Shown: piece by piece, positions 51,309-61,700 of the stretch
How positions within the stretch are numbered: the stretch's first letter is position 1
How the letters are laid out: each line of letters starts with the position of its first letter
From: Cellvibrio sp. pealriver
GTDB lineage: Bacteria > Pseudomonadota > Gammaproteobacteria > Pseudomonadales > Cellvibrionaceae
Reading direction: 5' to 3'
DNA length: 64,000 bases
Assembly: GCF_001183545.1 (NCBI RefSeq)
Contig: NZ_KQ236688.1
Location: 4,228,395-4,292,394, forward strand
Made by a program: the position numbers and the translations under genes
Notes under the pieces: generated by a model
What the model was told of the DNA's origin: nothing
What the model saw: the letters and a program-made list of their open reading frames with translations, nothing else
Databases searched by the model: none

Positions 51309-52349
51309 ATGTTGTCTTTTTCAAATAAAATGACCAAACACGCGATGGCGTTTTTTGCCGGAATAGGGTTCAGTTTTACTGTGGCTGCAGATTACAGCAA
51401 TCATCCGCTGGCGGCCGGATTTGTCGATGAAATGGTACAGAAGCACGGTTTTACCGCTGCAGAAGTGAACCAGTTTTTAAGCAAGGCACAAAAACGCCAG
51501 CCTATTTTGGATGCAATTGCGCGTCCTGCAGAAAAATCCAAAACCTGGAAAGAGTACCGGCCGATTTTTCTTCAGCCACTACGTATTGATAACGGTGTTG
51601 TATTTTGGCGTGAGCACCGCACTGCACTTGCGCGCGCAGAAAAGGCATACGGTGTTCCTGCAGAAATTATTGTGGCGATTATTGGTGTAGAAACCAATTA
51701 CGGTAAAAATACCGGTAGTTGGTATGTGATGGATGCACTGACAACTCTCGCATTTGATTATCCTCCGCGCGCGCCATTTTTCCGTTCGGAGCTGGTGAAT
51801 TATTTAATCCTTACGCGCGAGCAAAAACACAACCCGTTGGAATTTAAAGGCTCCTATGCCGGTGCTATGGGTTACGGTCAATTTATGCCATCGAGCTACC
51901 GCAATTATGCAGTGGATTTTAGTGGCGATGGATTTACCGATATATGGAATAACCCAACCGATGCAATTGGCAGTATCGCTAACTATTTTGTAAAACACGG
52001 TTGGAAAACCGGTGAAGCTGTTGTTATTCCCGCTAAGTTGACGCGTGCGCGTGAACAGTTGTTGGCGAATGAATCATTCAATACCGTGGTGCCACCGGCA
52101 ATCAATATTAACGCCTGGAAAAAAGCGGGCATTGCTCCTGCAATTAAGGTCTCCAAAAATGCTCCGGCAATTGCGATCGAATTTGATGGTGTCAATGGTT
52201 TGGAATACTGGTTTGGTTTGCAAAATTTTTACACCATTACACGTTACAATCGCAGCCCTATGTATGCGATGGCAGTTTACGATTTAAGTTTGGAAATCAA
52301 GCAAGCTATGCGTAACGCAGATAAAACAACTGCAGGGGTGACTCGATAA
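51309..52349 (+). CDS. mltB: Membrane-bound lytic murein transglycosylase B
   Basis: A 346-residue protein with a hydrophobic N-terminal segment (MAFFAGIGFSFTVAA), then the MltB core: YGVPAEIIVAIIGVETNYGKNTGSWYVMDALTTLAFDYPPRAPFF (catalytic Glu in VETNYG) and YAGAMGYGQFMPSSYRNYAVDFSGDG. It cleaves the glycan to 1,6-anhydro ends. No lipobox Cys is visible, so it may be periplasmic and soluble unlike E. coli MltB. Its stop overlaps the rlpA start (TAATG). Confidence 0.95.
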   Translation: MLSFSNKMTKHAMAFFAGIGFSFTVAADYSNHPLAAGFVDEMVQKHGFTAAEVNQFLSKAQKRQPILDAIARPAEKSKTWKEYRPIFLQPLRIDNGVVFWREHRTALARAEKAYGVPAEIIVAIIGVETNYGKNTGSWYVMDALTTLAFDYPPRAPFFRSELVNYLILTREQKHNPLEFKGSYAGAMGYGQFMPSSYRNYAVDFSGDGFTDIWNNPTDAIGSIANYFVKHGWKTGEAVVIPAKLTRAREQLLANESFNTVVPPAININAWKKAGIAPAIKVSKNAPAIAIEFDGVNGLEYWFGLQNFYTITRYNRSPMYAMAVYDLSLEIKQAMRNADKTTAGVTR

Positions 52350-53239
52350 TGTTGATGCATCGATCAGGCTATATTCATAAATGTGCAGGTATTGTGTTAT
52401 TGCTGTGTTGTGCATTGATGGTGGCCTGTTCGAGCAAGCCGGTAACAAAAAAACCGGTTGCTAATGAACCCTTCAATCCCAATGAAGGTCGGTATAAACA
52501 CGACAAAGACTTTGGCCCCGATGAAGATGTGGACTTATCCCACATTCCCGATGCTGTCCCACGCTATGAAACACGTACGCGTGCAGGCAACAAAAATCCT
52601 TACACTGTACTCGGCAAAACGTATCACCTGATTAAAGATGAAAGCTCGTACCGCGAGCGTGGTTATGCATCCTGGTACGGGAAAAAATTTAATGGATACA
52701 ACACCTCAAACGGTGAGCGCTACGATATGTACGCAATGACCGGCGCGCACAAAACCTTGCCAATCCCCTCGTATGTCCGCGTGACCAATTTGGATAATGG
52801 CAAAAGTGTGGTGGTGCGCATCAATGACCGCGGGCCCTTTCATCAGGGGCGCATTATCGATTTAAGTTATGCCGCAGCGCAGCGCATTGGTATCCATAAA
52901 ACCGGAACGGGCAGGGTGGAAGTGGAAATTGCGTTGCCGGGTGATGCCGCACCCATTCCGCGTCGCCCCGATGCAAAAGCAGTGGCTACCGTTGAGTCGG
53001 CGCTGCCAGCGGGTACTTATTTGCAAATAGGGGCATTCAGCCAGAAAGCATCTGCCCAACAATTTTCCGGGAGTGTTGGGGCCAAGCTGACGTATCCGGT
53101 TATCATCAATTCAGCAAACCAACCCAAGCAAGTTCATCGCGTGCGTGTAGGTCCATTTAAAGACGCAAAAAGTTTGCAAGATGCGCGTGATCAATTAGCC
53201 AAACTCAAAATTTTCGAAGCACATGTTGTCTATCAATAA
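52349..53239 (+). CDS. rlpA: Septal ring lytic transglycosylase RlpA
   Basis: A 296-residue lipoprotein (lipobox MVAC, Cys27) with a double-psi barrel domain (YRERGYASWYGKKFNGYNTSNGERYDMYAMTGAHKTLPIPSYVRVTNLDNGKSVVVRINDRGPF with the catalytic His/Asp pair) and a C-terminal SPOR domain (about 220-296, YLQIGAFSQKASAQQF) that binds denuded septal glycan. A second ATG lies 6 nt downstream of the start. It follows mltB with a start-stop overlap. Confidence 0.95.
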   Translation: MLMHRSGYIHKCAGIVLLLCCALMVACSSKPVTKKPVANEPFNPNEGRYKHDKDFGPDEDVDLSHIPDAVPRYETRTRAGNKNPYTVLGKTYHLIKDESSYRERGYASWYGKKFNGYNTSNGERYDMYAMTGAHKTLPIPSYVRVTNLDNGKSVVVRINDRGPFHQGRIIDLSYAAAQRIGIHKTGTGRVEVEIALPGDAAPIPRRPDAKAVATVESALPAGTYLQIGAFSQKASAQQFSGSVGAKLTYPVIINSANQPKQVHRVRVGPFKDAKSLQDARDQLAKLKIFEAHVVYQ

Positions 53240-53279
53240 GTGCTACCTGTTTCTTTTTTGTTTTACAGAGTGTTGATCC

Positions 53280-54494
53280 ATGATTAAAAATATTGTTTCC
53301 AGTGTTTTACTCGCGGGCGCTGTTATCGCCCATGCCCAACAACCTGCAACGCCTGTTCCTACCTCAACGCTGCCAACACCGGTTCCCGGCCAAGTGGTAG
53401 AGCAAAAACCGCAAGCGATTCCTGCCCCGCCCCAATTGGCGGCGACAGGTTATATTCTGGTGGATGCAACCACCGGCAGTATTGTGGCGGAATACAATTC
53501 CGAGCAGCGGTTGCCACCTGCGAGCCTGACCAAAATGATGTCCAGTTATTTGGTGGTGGACGAATTGGAAAAGGGGCGTATCACTGAAGACACTATGGTT
53601 AACATCAGCGTAAAAGCCTGGAAAATGGGCGGCTCGCGTATGTATGTGAAAGAGGGAACCCAGGTTTCGGTGATCGATTTGCTGCGTGGTGTGATTATCC
53701 AATCTGGAAACGATGCCACAGTGGCACTCGCTGAATTTATTTCAGGTAATGAAGATGCTTTTGTGGATGCAATGAACCAAAAAGCAGCGCAACTGGGCAT
53801 GGTTAATACGCATTTTGAAAACTCTACCGGCTGGCCAGCTGAAGGGCATTTGACCACTGCAAAAGATTTGGCTGTGCTTGCTCGCGCTATTATTAATGAC
53901 CACCCTACACATTATCCTCTGCACGCCGAAAAACATTTTTTCTATAACAACATTCGTCAGCCCAACCGCAACTTATTATTGTTCCGCGATGAAACGGTTG
54001 ATGGTTTGAAAACCGGTCATACCGAAGAAGCTGGCTATTGTTTGGTTGCTTCATCCAAACGTGAAAATACCCGTTTTATTGCAGTGGTGATGGGCACCGA
54101 GAATGAGAGTGCCCGTGCAGCAGAAACCCAAAAGCTGTTGGCGTATGGTTTCCGTTATTTCCAAACCCAGCAGTTATATCAAGCAGGGCAACAAGTCAGC
54201 ACATCGCGTGTATGGGCGGGTAAAACGCAAGAAGTGACGTTGGGAATTCCTAATAATATTGTCCTGACGTTGCCTAAAGGCCGCGAGCAAGCATTGCAAG
54301 CTAATATGCATATCAATGAAATCATCAAAGCGCCTATTGCTGCAGGCCAGGAGTTGGGTAATCTCACTGTTGAGTTGGATGGACAGCTTTTGGTGAATAC
54401 CCCAATTGTGGCGTTACAGGCTGTCGAAGAAGCCGGCTTTTTTGCACGCTTAATGGATAATCTAAGATTATTCTTTCGCAATTTATTTAGTTGA
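53280..54494 (+). CDS. dacA: D-alanyl-D-alanine carboxypeptidase (PBP5/6 type)
   Basis: A 404-residue low-molecular-weight PBP with signal peptide (ending VIAHA), active-site SLTK (Ser82, Lys85), QSGNDA and LKTGHTEEAGY, a PBP5 C-terminal beta domain, and a terminal amphipathic helix (FFARLMDNLRLFFRNLFS) for membrane attachment. It trims the fifth D-Ala of the stem peptide. It ends the elongation cluster; in Pseudomonas the next genes are ybeD-lipB-lipA, which are not here. Confidence 0.96.
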   Translation: MIKNIVSSVLLAGAVIAHAQQPATPVPTSTLPTPVPGQVVEQKPQAIPAPPQLAATGYILVDATTGSIVAEYNSEQRLPPASLTKMMSSYLVVDELEKGRITEDTMVNISVKAWKMGGSRMYVKEGTQVSVIDLLRGVIIQSGNDATVALAEFISGNEDAFVDAMNQKAAQLGMVNTHFENSTGWPAEGHLTTAKDLAVLARAIINDHPTHYPLHAEKHFFYNNIRQPNRNLLLFRDETVDGLKTGHTEEAGYCLVASSKRENTRFIAVVMGTENESARAAETQKLLAYGFRYFQTQQLYQAGQQVSTSRVWAGKTQEVTLGIPNNIVLTLPKGREQALQANMHINEIIKAPIAAGQELGNLTVELDGQLLVNTPIVALQAVEEAGFFARLMDNLRLFFRNLFS

Positions 54495-54513
54495 TCGTTA
54501 GAATCCTTGATCT

Positions 54514-54544
54514 GGTATTTGCCTTGCTTGGGAAGGCAAATACC
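54514..54544 (+). terminator. Strong stem-loop after dacA
   Basis: Perfect 12-bp stem, GGTATTTGCCTT (54514-54525) with AAGGCAAATACC (54533-54544), loop of 7. No T run follows, so it may be a 3' stabilising or Rho-assisted stop rather than a classic terminator. Confidence 0.6.
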
Positions 54545-54577
54545 GGAAATCTCAAATAACAGATCAAGGAGCTTGTT

Positions 54578-55270
54578 GTGTCTACTAATCCCTACCAAAC
54601 ACCCGAAGGTCAATTGTCCACTGATGACCAATCATTCGGCGAAGTAAAATTTTTCTCTCCATCCTCTCGTGTTAATCGCTTACGTTATTGGGCTCATGGT
54701 GCCTTGCTTGCGTTAGCTGCGTACGCAATTCTGGCTATCGGCGGTGCATTAAGTTATTTCGTATCTCCTTGGGCTGGTATTCCGGTGATGGTAGTGGCGT
54801 ACATCGCCATGCTGGTATTTAGCGTAATCATCATGATCCAGCGCTTGCACGACCTGAATAAAACCGGCTGGATGTGGCTGTTGGCCTTGGTGCCCTTCGC
54901 AAACATTTACCTGATGATCATTTTGATTTTTTTCAAAGGAACTCCAGGTCGCAATAATTACGGTTTGCAAACACCACCGAATAAAACCTGGCATTGGGTA
55001 TTGGCGTTGGGTTTCCCAGCCTTGATGTTGGTTGTGATTTTTGCAGTTGCATTGCCTGCATACAACCAATACCTGCAAACTATGCAGGCAGCGCAGAGTT
55101 ATCAATTTGAAGAGCAGACACAAGATACTTATCCATCTGAATACACCGAAGAAAGCACTACCGATGAATCGCTCTACACCGATGAGGCTATCGTAGACGG
55201 CTTGCCAGTTGATGAGGAAATTACTGATGAGCCAGTTGAGGAATCAACAGAGTCAGAAACCCCGCAATAA
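54578..55270 (+). CDS. DUF805 membrane protein with acidic C-terminal tail
   Basis: A 230-residue protein starting at GTG (GGAG before it). The DUF805 pattern is clear: SPSSRVNRLRYWAHGAL, helices at about 41-63 and 68-90, IQRLHDLNKTGWMWLLALVPFANIYLMIILIFFKGTPGRNNYG. A further helix (WVLALGFPALMLVVIFAVALPAY) is followed by a very acidic, Glu/Asp/Thr-rich tail of about 65 residues (FEEQTQDTYPSEYTEESTTDESLYTDEAIVDG...). DUF805 function is unknown. A terminator follows. Confidence 0.88.
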   Translation: MSTNPYQTPEGQLSTDDQSFGEVKFFSPSSRVNRLRYWAHGALLALAAYAILAIGGALSYFVSPWAGIPVMVVAYIAMLVFSVIIMIQRLHDLNKTGWMWLLALVPFANIYLMIILIFFKGTPGRNNYGLQTPPNKTWHWVLALGFPALMLVVIFAVALPAYNQYLQTMQAAQSYQFEEQTQDTYPSEYTEESTTDESLYTDEAIVDGLPVDEEITDEPVEESTESETPQ

Positions 55271-55290
55271 TCATTAGTGATTATTTTGCA

Positions 55291-55317
55291 AAAAAAGCAG
55301 CTTCGGCTGCTTTTTTT
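55291..55317 (+). terminator. Terminator after DUF805 gene
   Basis: AGCAGC / GCTGCT stem with TTCG loop and a run of seven T, 27 bp after the stop codon. Confidence 0.9.
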
Positions 55318-55708
55318 ATAAGTCTATTTTCTGTGAATGCATACGTATTCATATTGCGGTACATCAGGGTTAAATCCTATTCTATTGTTGAAGTTATCTT
55401 ATAAATATTGCTTTAAATATCAAAAATTAGTTTATACAACAATAAATAGCGAATTCAGTATCACCCGCGCCAATAAGGTGCCTTTTAAATACTCTTACAT
55501 CGAAAATTGTTTCAGTGGCAATGGCTGCACCTATGTTGTGCGGCCAGGGATCTGCGCGATTTTTTGTTCAATTGGAAAACCACAGCGAATGGGTTCAGGT
55601 GCATAACGCATCGACTGGTTTGCTTTGCCATCCATAACTCACATTACATAACAATAATATTCCGGGCGTTGTTGTACCTATCGCCTGGCTGGCCTTAGGA
55701 AACATGCT
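55318..55708. other. Intergenic region before the giant redox gene
   Basis: About 390 bp, AT-rich, with no credible gene. It must hold the promoter of the downstream locus; no repeat, palindrome or clear -10/-35 pair stood out. Confidence 0.5.
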
Positions 55709-58700
55709 ATGCATACTTCATCATTCCTCATCGCGTGGAAATGGCAGCGTTATTTCATTTTTCTTTTTGTTATCGTATTTGCGTTAGTTTATGCACGGGC
55801 AAGTCATGCACAGGCTTGGAGCAATAGTTATTTTCGCGGTACACCCAATAACTGGGCTGCAACTGCGATGACAAAAAATGCATCAACAGGCTTGTGGGAA
55901 ACCCAGCAGGCATTTGCTGGAATCAATCCGCGTTTTAAAATCAGCCGCAATGCAGATAATTGGAATGAAGCCTATCCCGCACAGGATTTTTTGATTACTG
56001 GCGGCGATGGGGATTATAAAATTACGTTTAACGATACATCCAAAGCAATTACGGTAACAAAACTTCCTATTTCAATTCCTGCCAACAATATTTGCTTTAA
56101 TAACCCCAATAATTTTGCTGCTCCTTACATTTATTTTTGGAATCCTCTGCCCGCTGGCGCAGTGACCCCTTTGCCCGCTTGGCCCGGTAAGAGTATGACC
56201 AAGCGTGGCACTTTTTATTGTTACGATTTCACCGCATCGATACCTTCCGGCATGCAAATGCCGACATCGCTGGATGTTATTTTTAGCAATAATGGTGCAA
56301 ACCAAACCGCCAACCTTAAATACACTGGCGCAGCCTGCTATGAAAATAATGTGTGGAAAGCTCTGTCTCAATGTGGTTTTACTGTTGCTGTCAGCTCATC
56401 TTCAGCGAGTTCTTCCTCATCAATAGTGTCTTCTTCTGCTGGGAATTCGTCATCCTCAATTTCTTCTTCATTGGCGGCATCTTCGTCGGTTTTATCTTCT
56501 TCTAGCGCTTCGTTAGCGTTATCCAGTCAGTCATCAATTGCAGTAAGTTCGTCTGTCGGCTCGATTGCCGCAGCAAAAACAAAAATTTATTTTAAAAACA
56601 CGGCCAATTGGGCTTCGGTCAATATCCATTATTTTAATGTTGTGCCAGCCATGACAGCCTCTACTTGGCCTGGCCCAGCGATGATTAAAAATATTGCTGC
56701 GCCAACATTTTTCAGTCATGAATTTGCGAGTACGGTTAACTCGGCTGGCATAGTATTTAGCGCGAATGGAAACCCTAAAACTATCGATTTAAATTTTGTT
56801 GCGCCGAATAATTGTTATGACTTTGGTACAGCGAGCTGGAAAACCGCCAGTGCCTGTGGTGTGCCTGCAGAGTTAGTGGCAAATGCCGGAGTGGATCGCA
56901 AAGCCAATATCAATACACGGCAAGCGTTGTCTGCGGCAGCGTCAACTGGTGATTATGTTACGGCGAGTTGGACAAGTGCTGCATGGACAGGCGCACTATC
57001 AGGCAAACAAATTGTTACACCGATATTAACAGCAACAGGCAACATCACAGTAACCCTCACCCTGACCGCCGCAGATGGCAGTACAGCAACGGATACGATG
57101 GTGATTAACGTTGTCGCCGCGACACAAGCATTGCCCGAGCGTCCGTTGCTGGATGCACCTTTGGGTTTTCCAATTACTGGTACCGTCAGTGCGGGTAAAT
57201 ATCGCTTCGTAAATGCATATCCCAACTTAAATGAGTTTTTCTTTTCACCGGTAATGGTGACCAACGATGGTGTTAACGATCTGGTTTACGTAGTCGATAA
57301 AGAAGGCGCTATTTACGTATTCCCCAATAAAGAAAATGTACTCGCATCGGAAGTGCGTAAATTATTGGATATTAAATCCACCGTGCTCAATAAAAATGAA
57401 AGCGGCATGCTCAGCATGGCGTTTGACCCTTATTTTGCGAGCAACGGTTTTATTTACGTGTATTACATTTTTGGTGAGACCGATAATTTTTATCCGCGTA
57501 CGGATGGCATAGTCGGTGGAAAAACCGGTGATGCGATTATTGAACGTTGGACGGTGGATAATCCTGCAAACCCGACTTCTGCTGGCGCTAAAGTGGAGGT
57601 GTTACGCATTCCGCAAATTGGTGAAGATCATAAAGGCGGCATGATGCAATTCCACCCCACAGAACATTATTTGTATGTGGGAATCGGTGAGGGCGGTTAC
57701 GGTCACAGTGCGTTTGCACAAAACCCTTTGCCAAGTGATCCTTACAATCGTCGCACTAATAACAGTGCGCAGGACCCAACAACCTTACGTGGAAAATTTA
57801 TTCGCATTGAGCCTTTGGCGCAGGCGGTGAATGGAAAATATTATCGCGTTCCTGCTGATAACCCTTTCGTTAATCGCGCCGGATATTTACCGGAAATCTG
57901 GTCCATGGGGCATCGTAACCCTTGGCGCTGGTCGTTCGATACCGATGCGCCTTACACCTTGTGGGAAACGGAAATCGGGCAGGATACTGACCTTGCTTAC
58001 GAAGAAGTCAATATCATCACCAAGGGGCAAAATTACGGTTGGCCTGTGTGTGAAGGCATACGTAACCGCGGTGCATTAGGTGGCGATGCTGCAAAAAATT
58101 GCTCGACTGATTTTGTGCCACCACGTGAGGGTTATGGGCGTACGTCGGGCGTTTCAATTATTGGCGGATTTGTCTATCGCGGAACGGATTTGCCCAATCT
58201 GAACGGCAGTTTTATTTTTGGCGATTACGTGAGTAAACGTTTGTGGTCAGTAAGTAATGACGGCCAAGCCAAAAAATTAATCAGCGAAGCTTTTCCGCAC
58301 TACATTTCATCAATTGGCAAAGACCTGAAAAAGAATTTACTGATTTCAAGTCACGGGCGTGAATTGGGTGGCCCTTCCAGTATTTTTAAAGTGGTGGATG
58401 ATGACGTTGCCTCCGCACAAATTCCGCCGACGTTATCATCCACGGGTTTGTTTGCTGATGTCGCCAATGTTATTCCGGCACAAGGTGTTATTGAGTATCA
58501 GGTGAATACCGGTGGTTGGTTTGATGGCGGCAACATGCGGCACTTTGTTGTAGTGCCTAACGCAAGCAAAATCAGTTTTGATCCAACCAATGTGTGGAAT
58601 TTGCCGGTAGGTTCTGTCTTGGTGAAACACCTGTCTGTCGCTACATCGGCTACTGCAAAAAAACCGTTTACGACATCCGTGTTATTCCGTCAGGAAACCG

Positions 58701-61700
58701 GTTGGCAAGCGGCCAATTACCGTTGGAACTCTACCGGCACTGATGCAACACTCGTGACTGAATCATCAGTAGAACCTGATGGTGGTTTGGTAAATGTGGT
58801 GCGCAAAGTAGAAACGGGCAGTAGCTGCGCCGGTTGTCATAAAAATGCCGAAGGACAACTCACACCACTCGCGTTAGATACACGGCAATTGAATGGCAAT
58901 TTTAATTATCAGGGTGTGACACGCAACCAATTGGATGTGTTGAACACAATTGGTTTATTCACTGCGAGTATTGGCAATGCCACCACTTACGAACAATTTG
59001 CGGCACCTGATGATGCAAACCAAAATTTAACGTTGCGGGCAAAATCCTATTTGCACACCAACTGCGCTCATTGCCATTCCGGTTATTCGGGCGGTATGGA
59101 TTTGCGTTTTTCAACGGCGCTTGAAGCGATGAAAATTGTGAACGAACACAATCGTATCGTTCCCGGTATTCCAGCCAACAGCAATATTTATAAATACCAA
59201 ACCGGTGCAGGCATGCGCATGCCGTACGGATCGGTTGCCACTAATCCCGCCGCAGAAAATGTATTCCGTAATTGGATAAATGCATTGGGTGTTGATGTTG
59301 TCCAGACAGGAATTGAAATTGCTGCGACCACAGTATCGCCAGAGGTTAATCAGGTGGTCGGTTTGAATCTGGAATCGGTTTATAGCAACGGCACACGCCT
59401 GGCTGCTGCGGGTTCTATTACCTGGAGTTCAAGCAACCCTGCAGTCATCTCCACACAAGGCAAAACCGGTGCAGCGATTAACCTGACTGCATTGGCCGCA
59501 GGTTCGGTGACGATCACGGCAACCAGTGATGCTTACACTGCGAGCATTACACTTGATGTAATTCCTGCATCGAATCCGGTCACCGCATTGGCAATTACCG
59601 GTACAGCAAATTTGCGCATTAAAGCAGGCGAGACACAACAACTGGTTGCGGTCGGTACTAATAGCGATGGCTTGCTAGGCATGACATCGCAAGTGAATTG
59701 GACGAGCAGCAACACCGCTGTGGCGAGTGTTTCTGCAACAGGTTTAATTACAGCGGGCGCATCCGCCGGTACAGCAATTATCACCGCGACTTACGCTACG
59801 CTCAGCACAACTTATACCGTCACCAGTTTGGGTGCTGGGCAATATGTCTATGTGAAAAAGCCTGCAAACTGGGCGACGGTTAATACCCATATTTGGACCA
59901 ACCAAAATGGAGTTGAAACCAATCGCACCGGTGGGTGGCCTGGCCCGGCCGCAACAGAAGTTGCAACAAAATACGGTGCTGGTTGGCTGCGTCTTTTTAT
60001 TCCACAGGCGTGGGCTAATACGGCAGGCAACACCAATATTATTTTCAGCAACAATGGTGCAAACCAAACCGCAAATTTAACCGTGAGCCAAACCAATCCA
60101 AGTTGGTATGACGCTGCGTGGTTAGCGGCTGAACCAGCGTCTGCGGTTGTGGAGGCCGGTACGCAAATCCAGGTGGGCAATGGCACGGCCACTATCGCAA
60201 ACAGCGCAAACCTGAGCGGAAAATTATTTGTGCCGGGTACGCTTGTGGATATCAAAGCGAACGCTGCGGGCCCCGGCATGCAGTTTGTTCATTGGGAAGG
60301 CACAGGCGCAGCGTATTTGTTGGATGCCAACAGCGCGATCACAAAAATGGTAGTGGGCAATGCGGCATCGCTCACACTGCTTGCGGTGTTCGATAGCATC
60401 ACCGACCAACATCAGGTCGCGCGCAGTCATTACCAAAGCCAGGGTTGTATTGGTTGTCATGGTAGTGATGGCAATGGTTCGCCTTCATTGCTGGATCTGC
60501 AAACGCGTTACACACAAACCAGCCTTGCGAATTACATCGCGGCAAACATGCCGAAAGGCAATGTGGGCAGTTGTACCGGCACTTGCGCAAGCAGTATTGC
60601 GGCGATGATTTTTGCCGAAGCATTTATTCCACCGGCAGGCGTTTGCGATGCGGAAAATTTGGATGACCTGATTCCGCAAGACCGCAGTTTCCGTTTGTTA
60701 TCCACATTGGAATACAACAATTCAGTGCGCGATTTATTAGGGCTTGCGAATAATATTGACGTGACCACTGGCCGTATTCCTGCCGATTTGCCAGTGAATG
60801 GTTTTAAAACCAATGCCAACACGGTATTCACCAACGACTACGCAAAAGGTTATGTGCTGGCAGCAGAAGCGGCGGCGGCCATGGTGAGTAATATTTACAG
60901 CCTCACGCCGGGCTGTAGTAATGCCACCTGTTTTGCGCAAACGTTTGGCAAGCGCGCGTATCGTCGTCCACTCAGTGCAACGGAAGTGAATAAATTAGTT
61001 ACGTTGCAATCGGCGCAAGGAAACCTTGCATTACTCACGGCGATATTGTCCTCACCTTCAATGCTGTATCGCTCGGAAGTGGGAGAATTAAAAGGTAATT
61101 ATTACGAGCTGACCGATTACGAAGTCGCTGCCATGTTGTCGTACACCTATTGGGCAACCACGCCGGATGCTGCACTAATGGCAGCAGCGGATGCAGGCCA
61201 ATTAAGTACGCCGCAGCAAATTTCTTCCAAGGTCGCGCAGATGTTGCAAGACCCCAAAGCGCAAGTTGCATTTGAGCGTTTTATTCGCGGTTGGTTGGAT
61301 TTGGAGAAAGATATTAAATCCACCGCGATCAGCGACAGCCTCAAAGCCGATATGAAAAACGAAACCATTGAGATGGTGAAGCGCACTGTTTTTGGTGGAG
61401 GCAGTTACAACGAATTACTCACCGCCAATTACAGTTATATGAGTCAACAACTGGCTGCGCATTATGGATTGACATGGCCCGGCGGCAGTGGTGTGCAACG
61501 TGTGGATTACAACGCAGCAAATGCAGAGCGCCGCGGTATCTTGGGTCACGCAGGTATTCTTGCCATTCAATCGGCATCGGAAAAAACGCATCCGGTAAAA
61601 CGCGGTTTGTTTGTGCGCCGCAATCTGATGTGTCAGGACTTCCCTCCGCCACCTATCGGTGCTGAATTGAAACCGCAGGAAGATCCAAGCCTGACAGTGC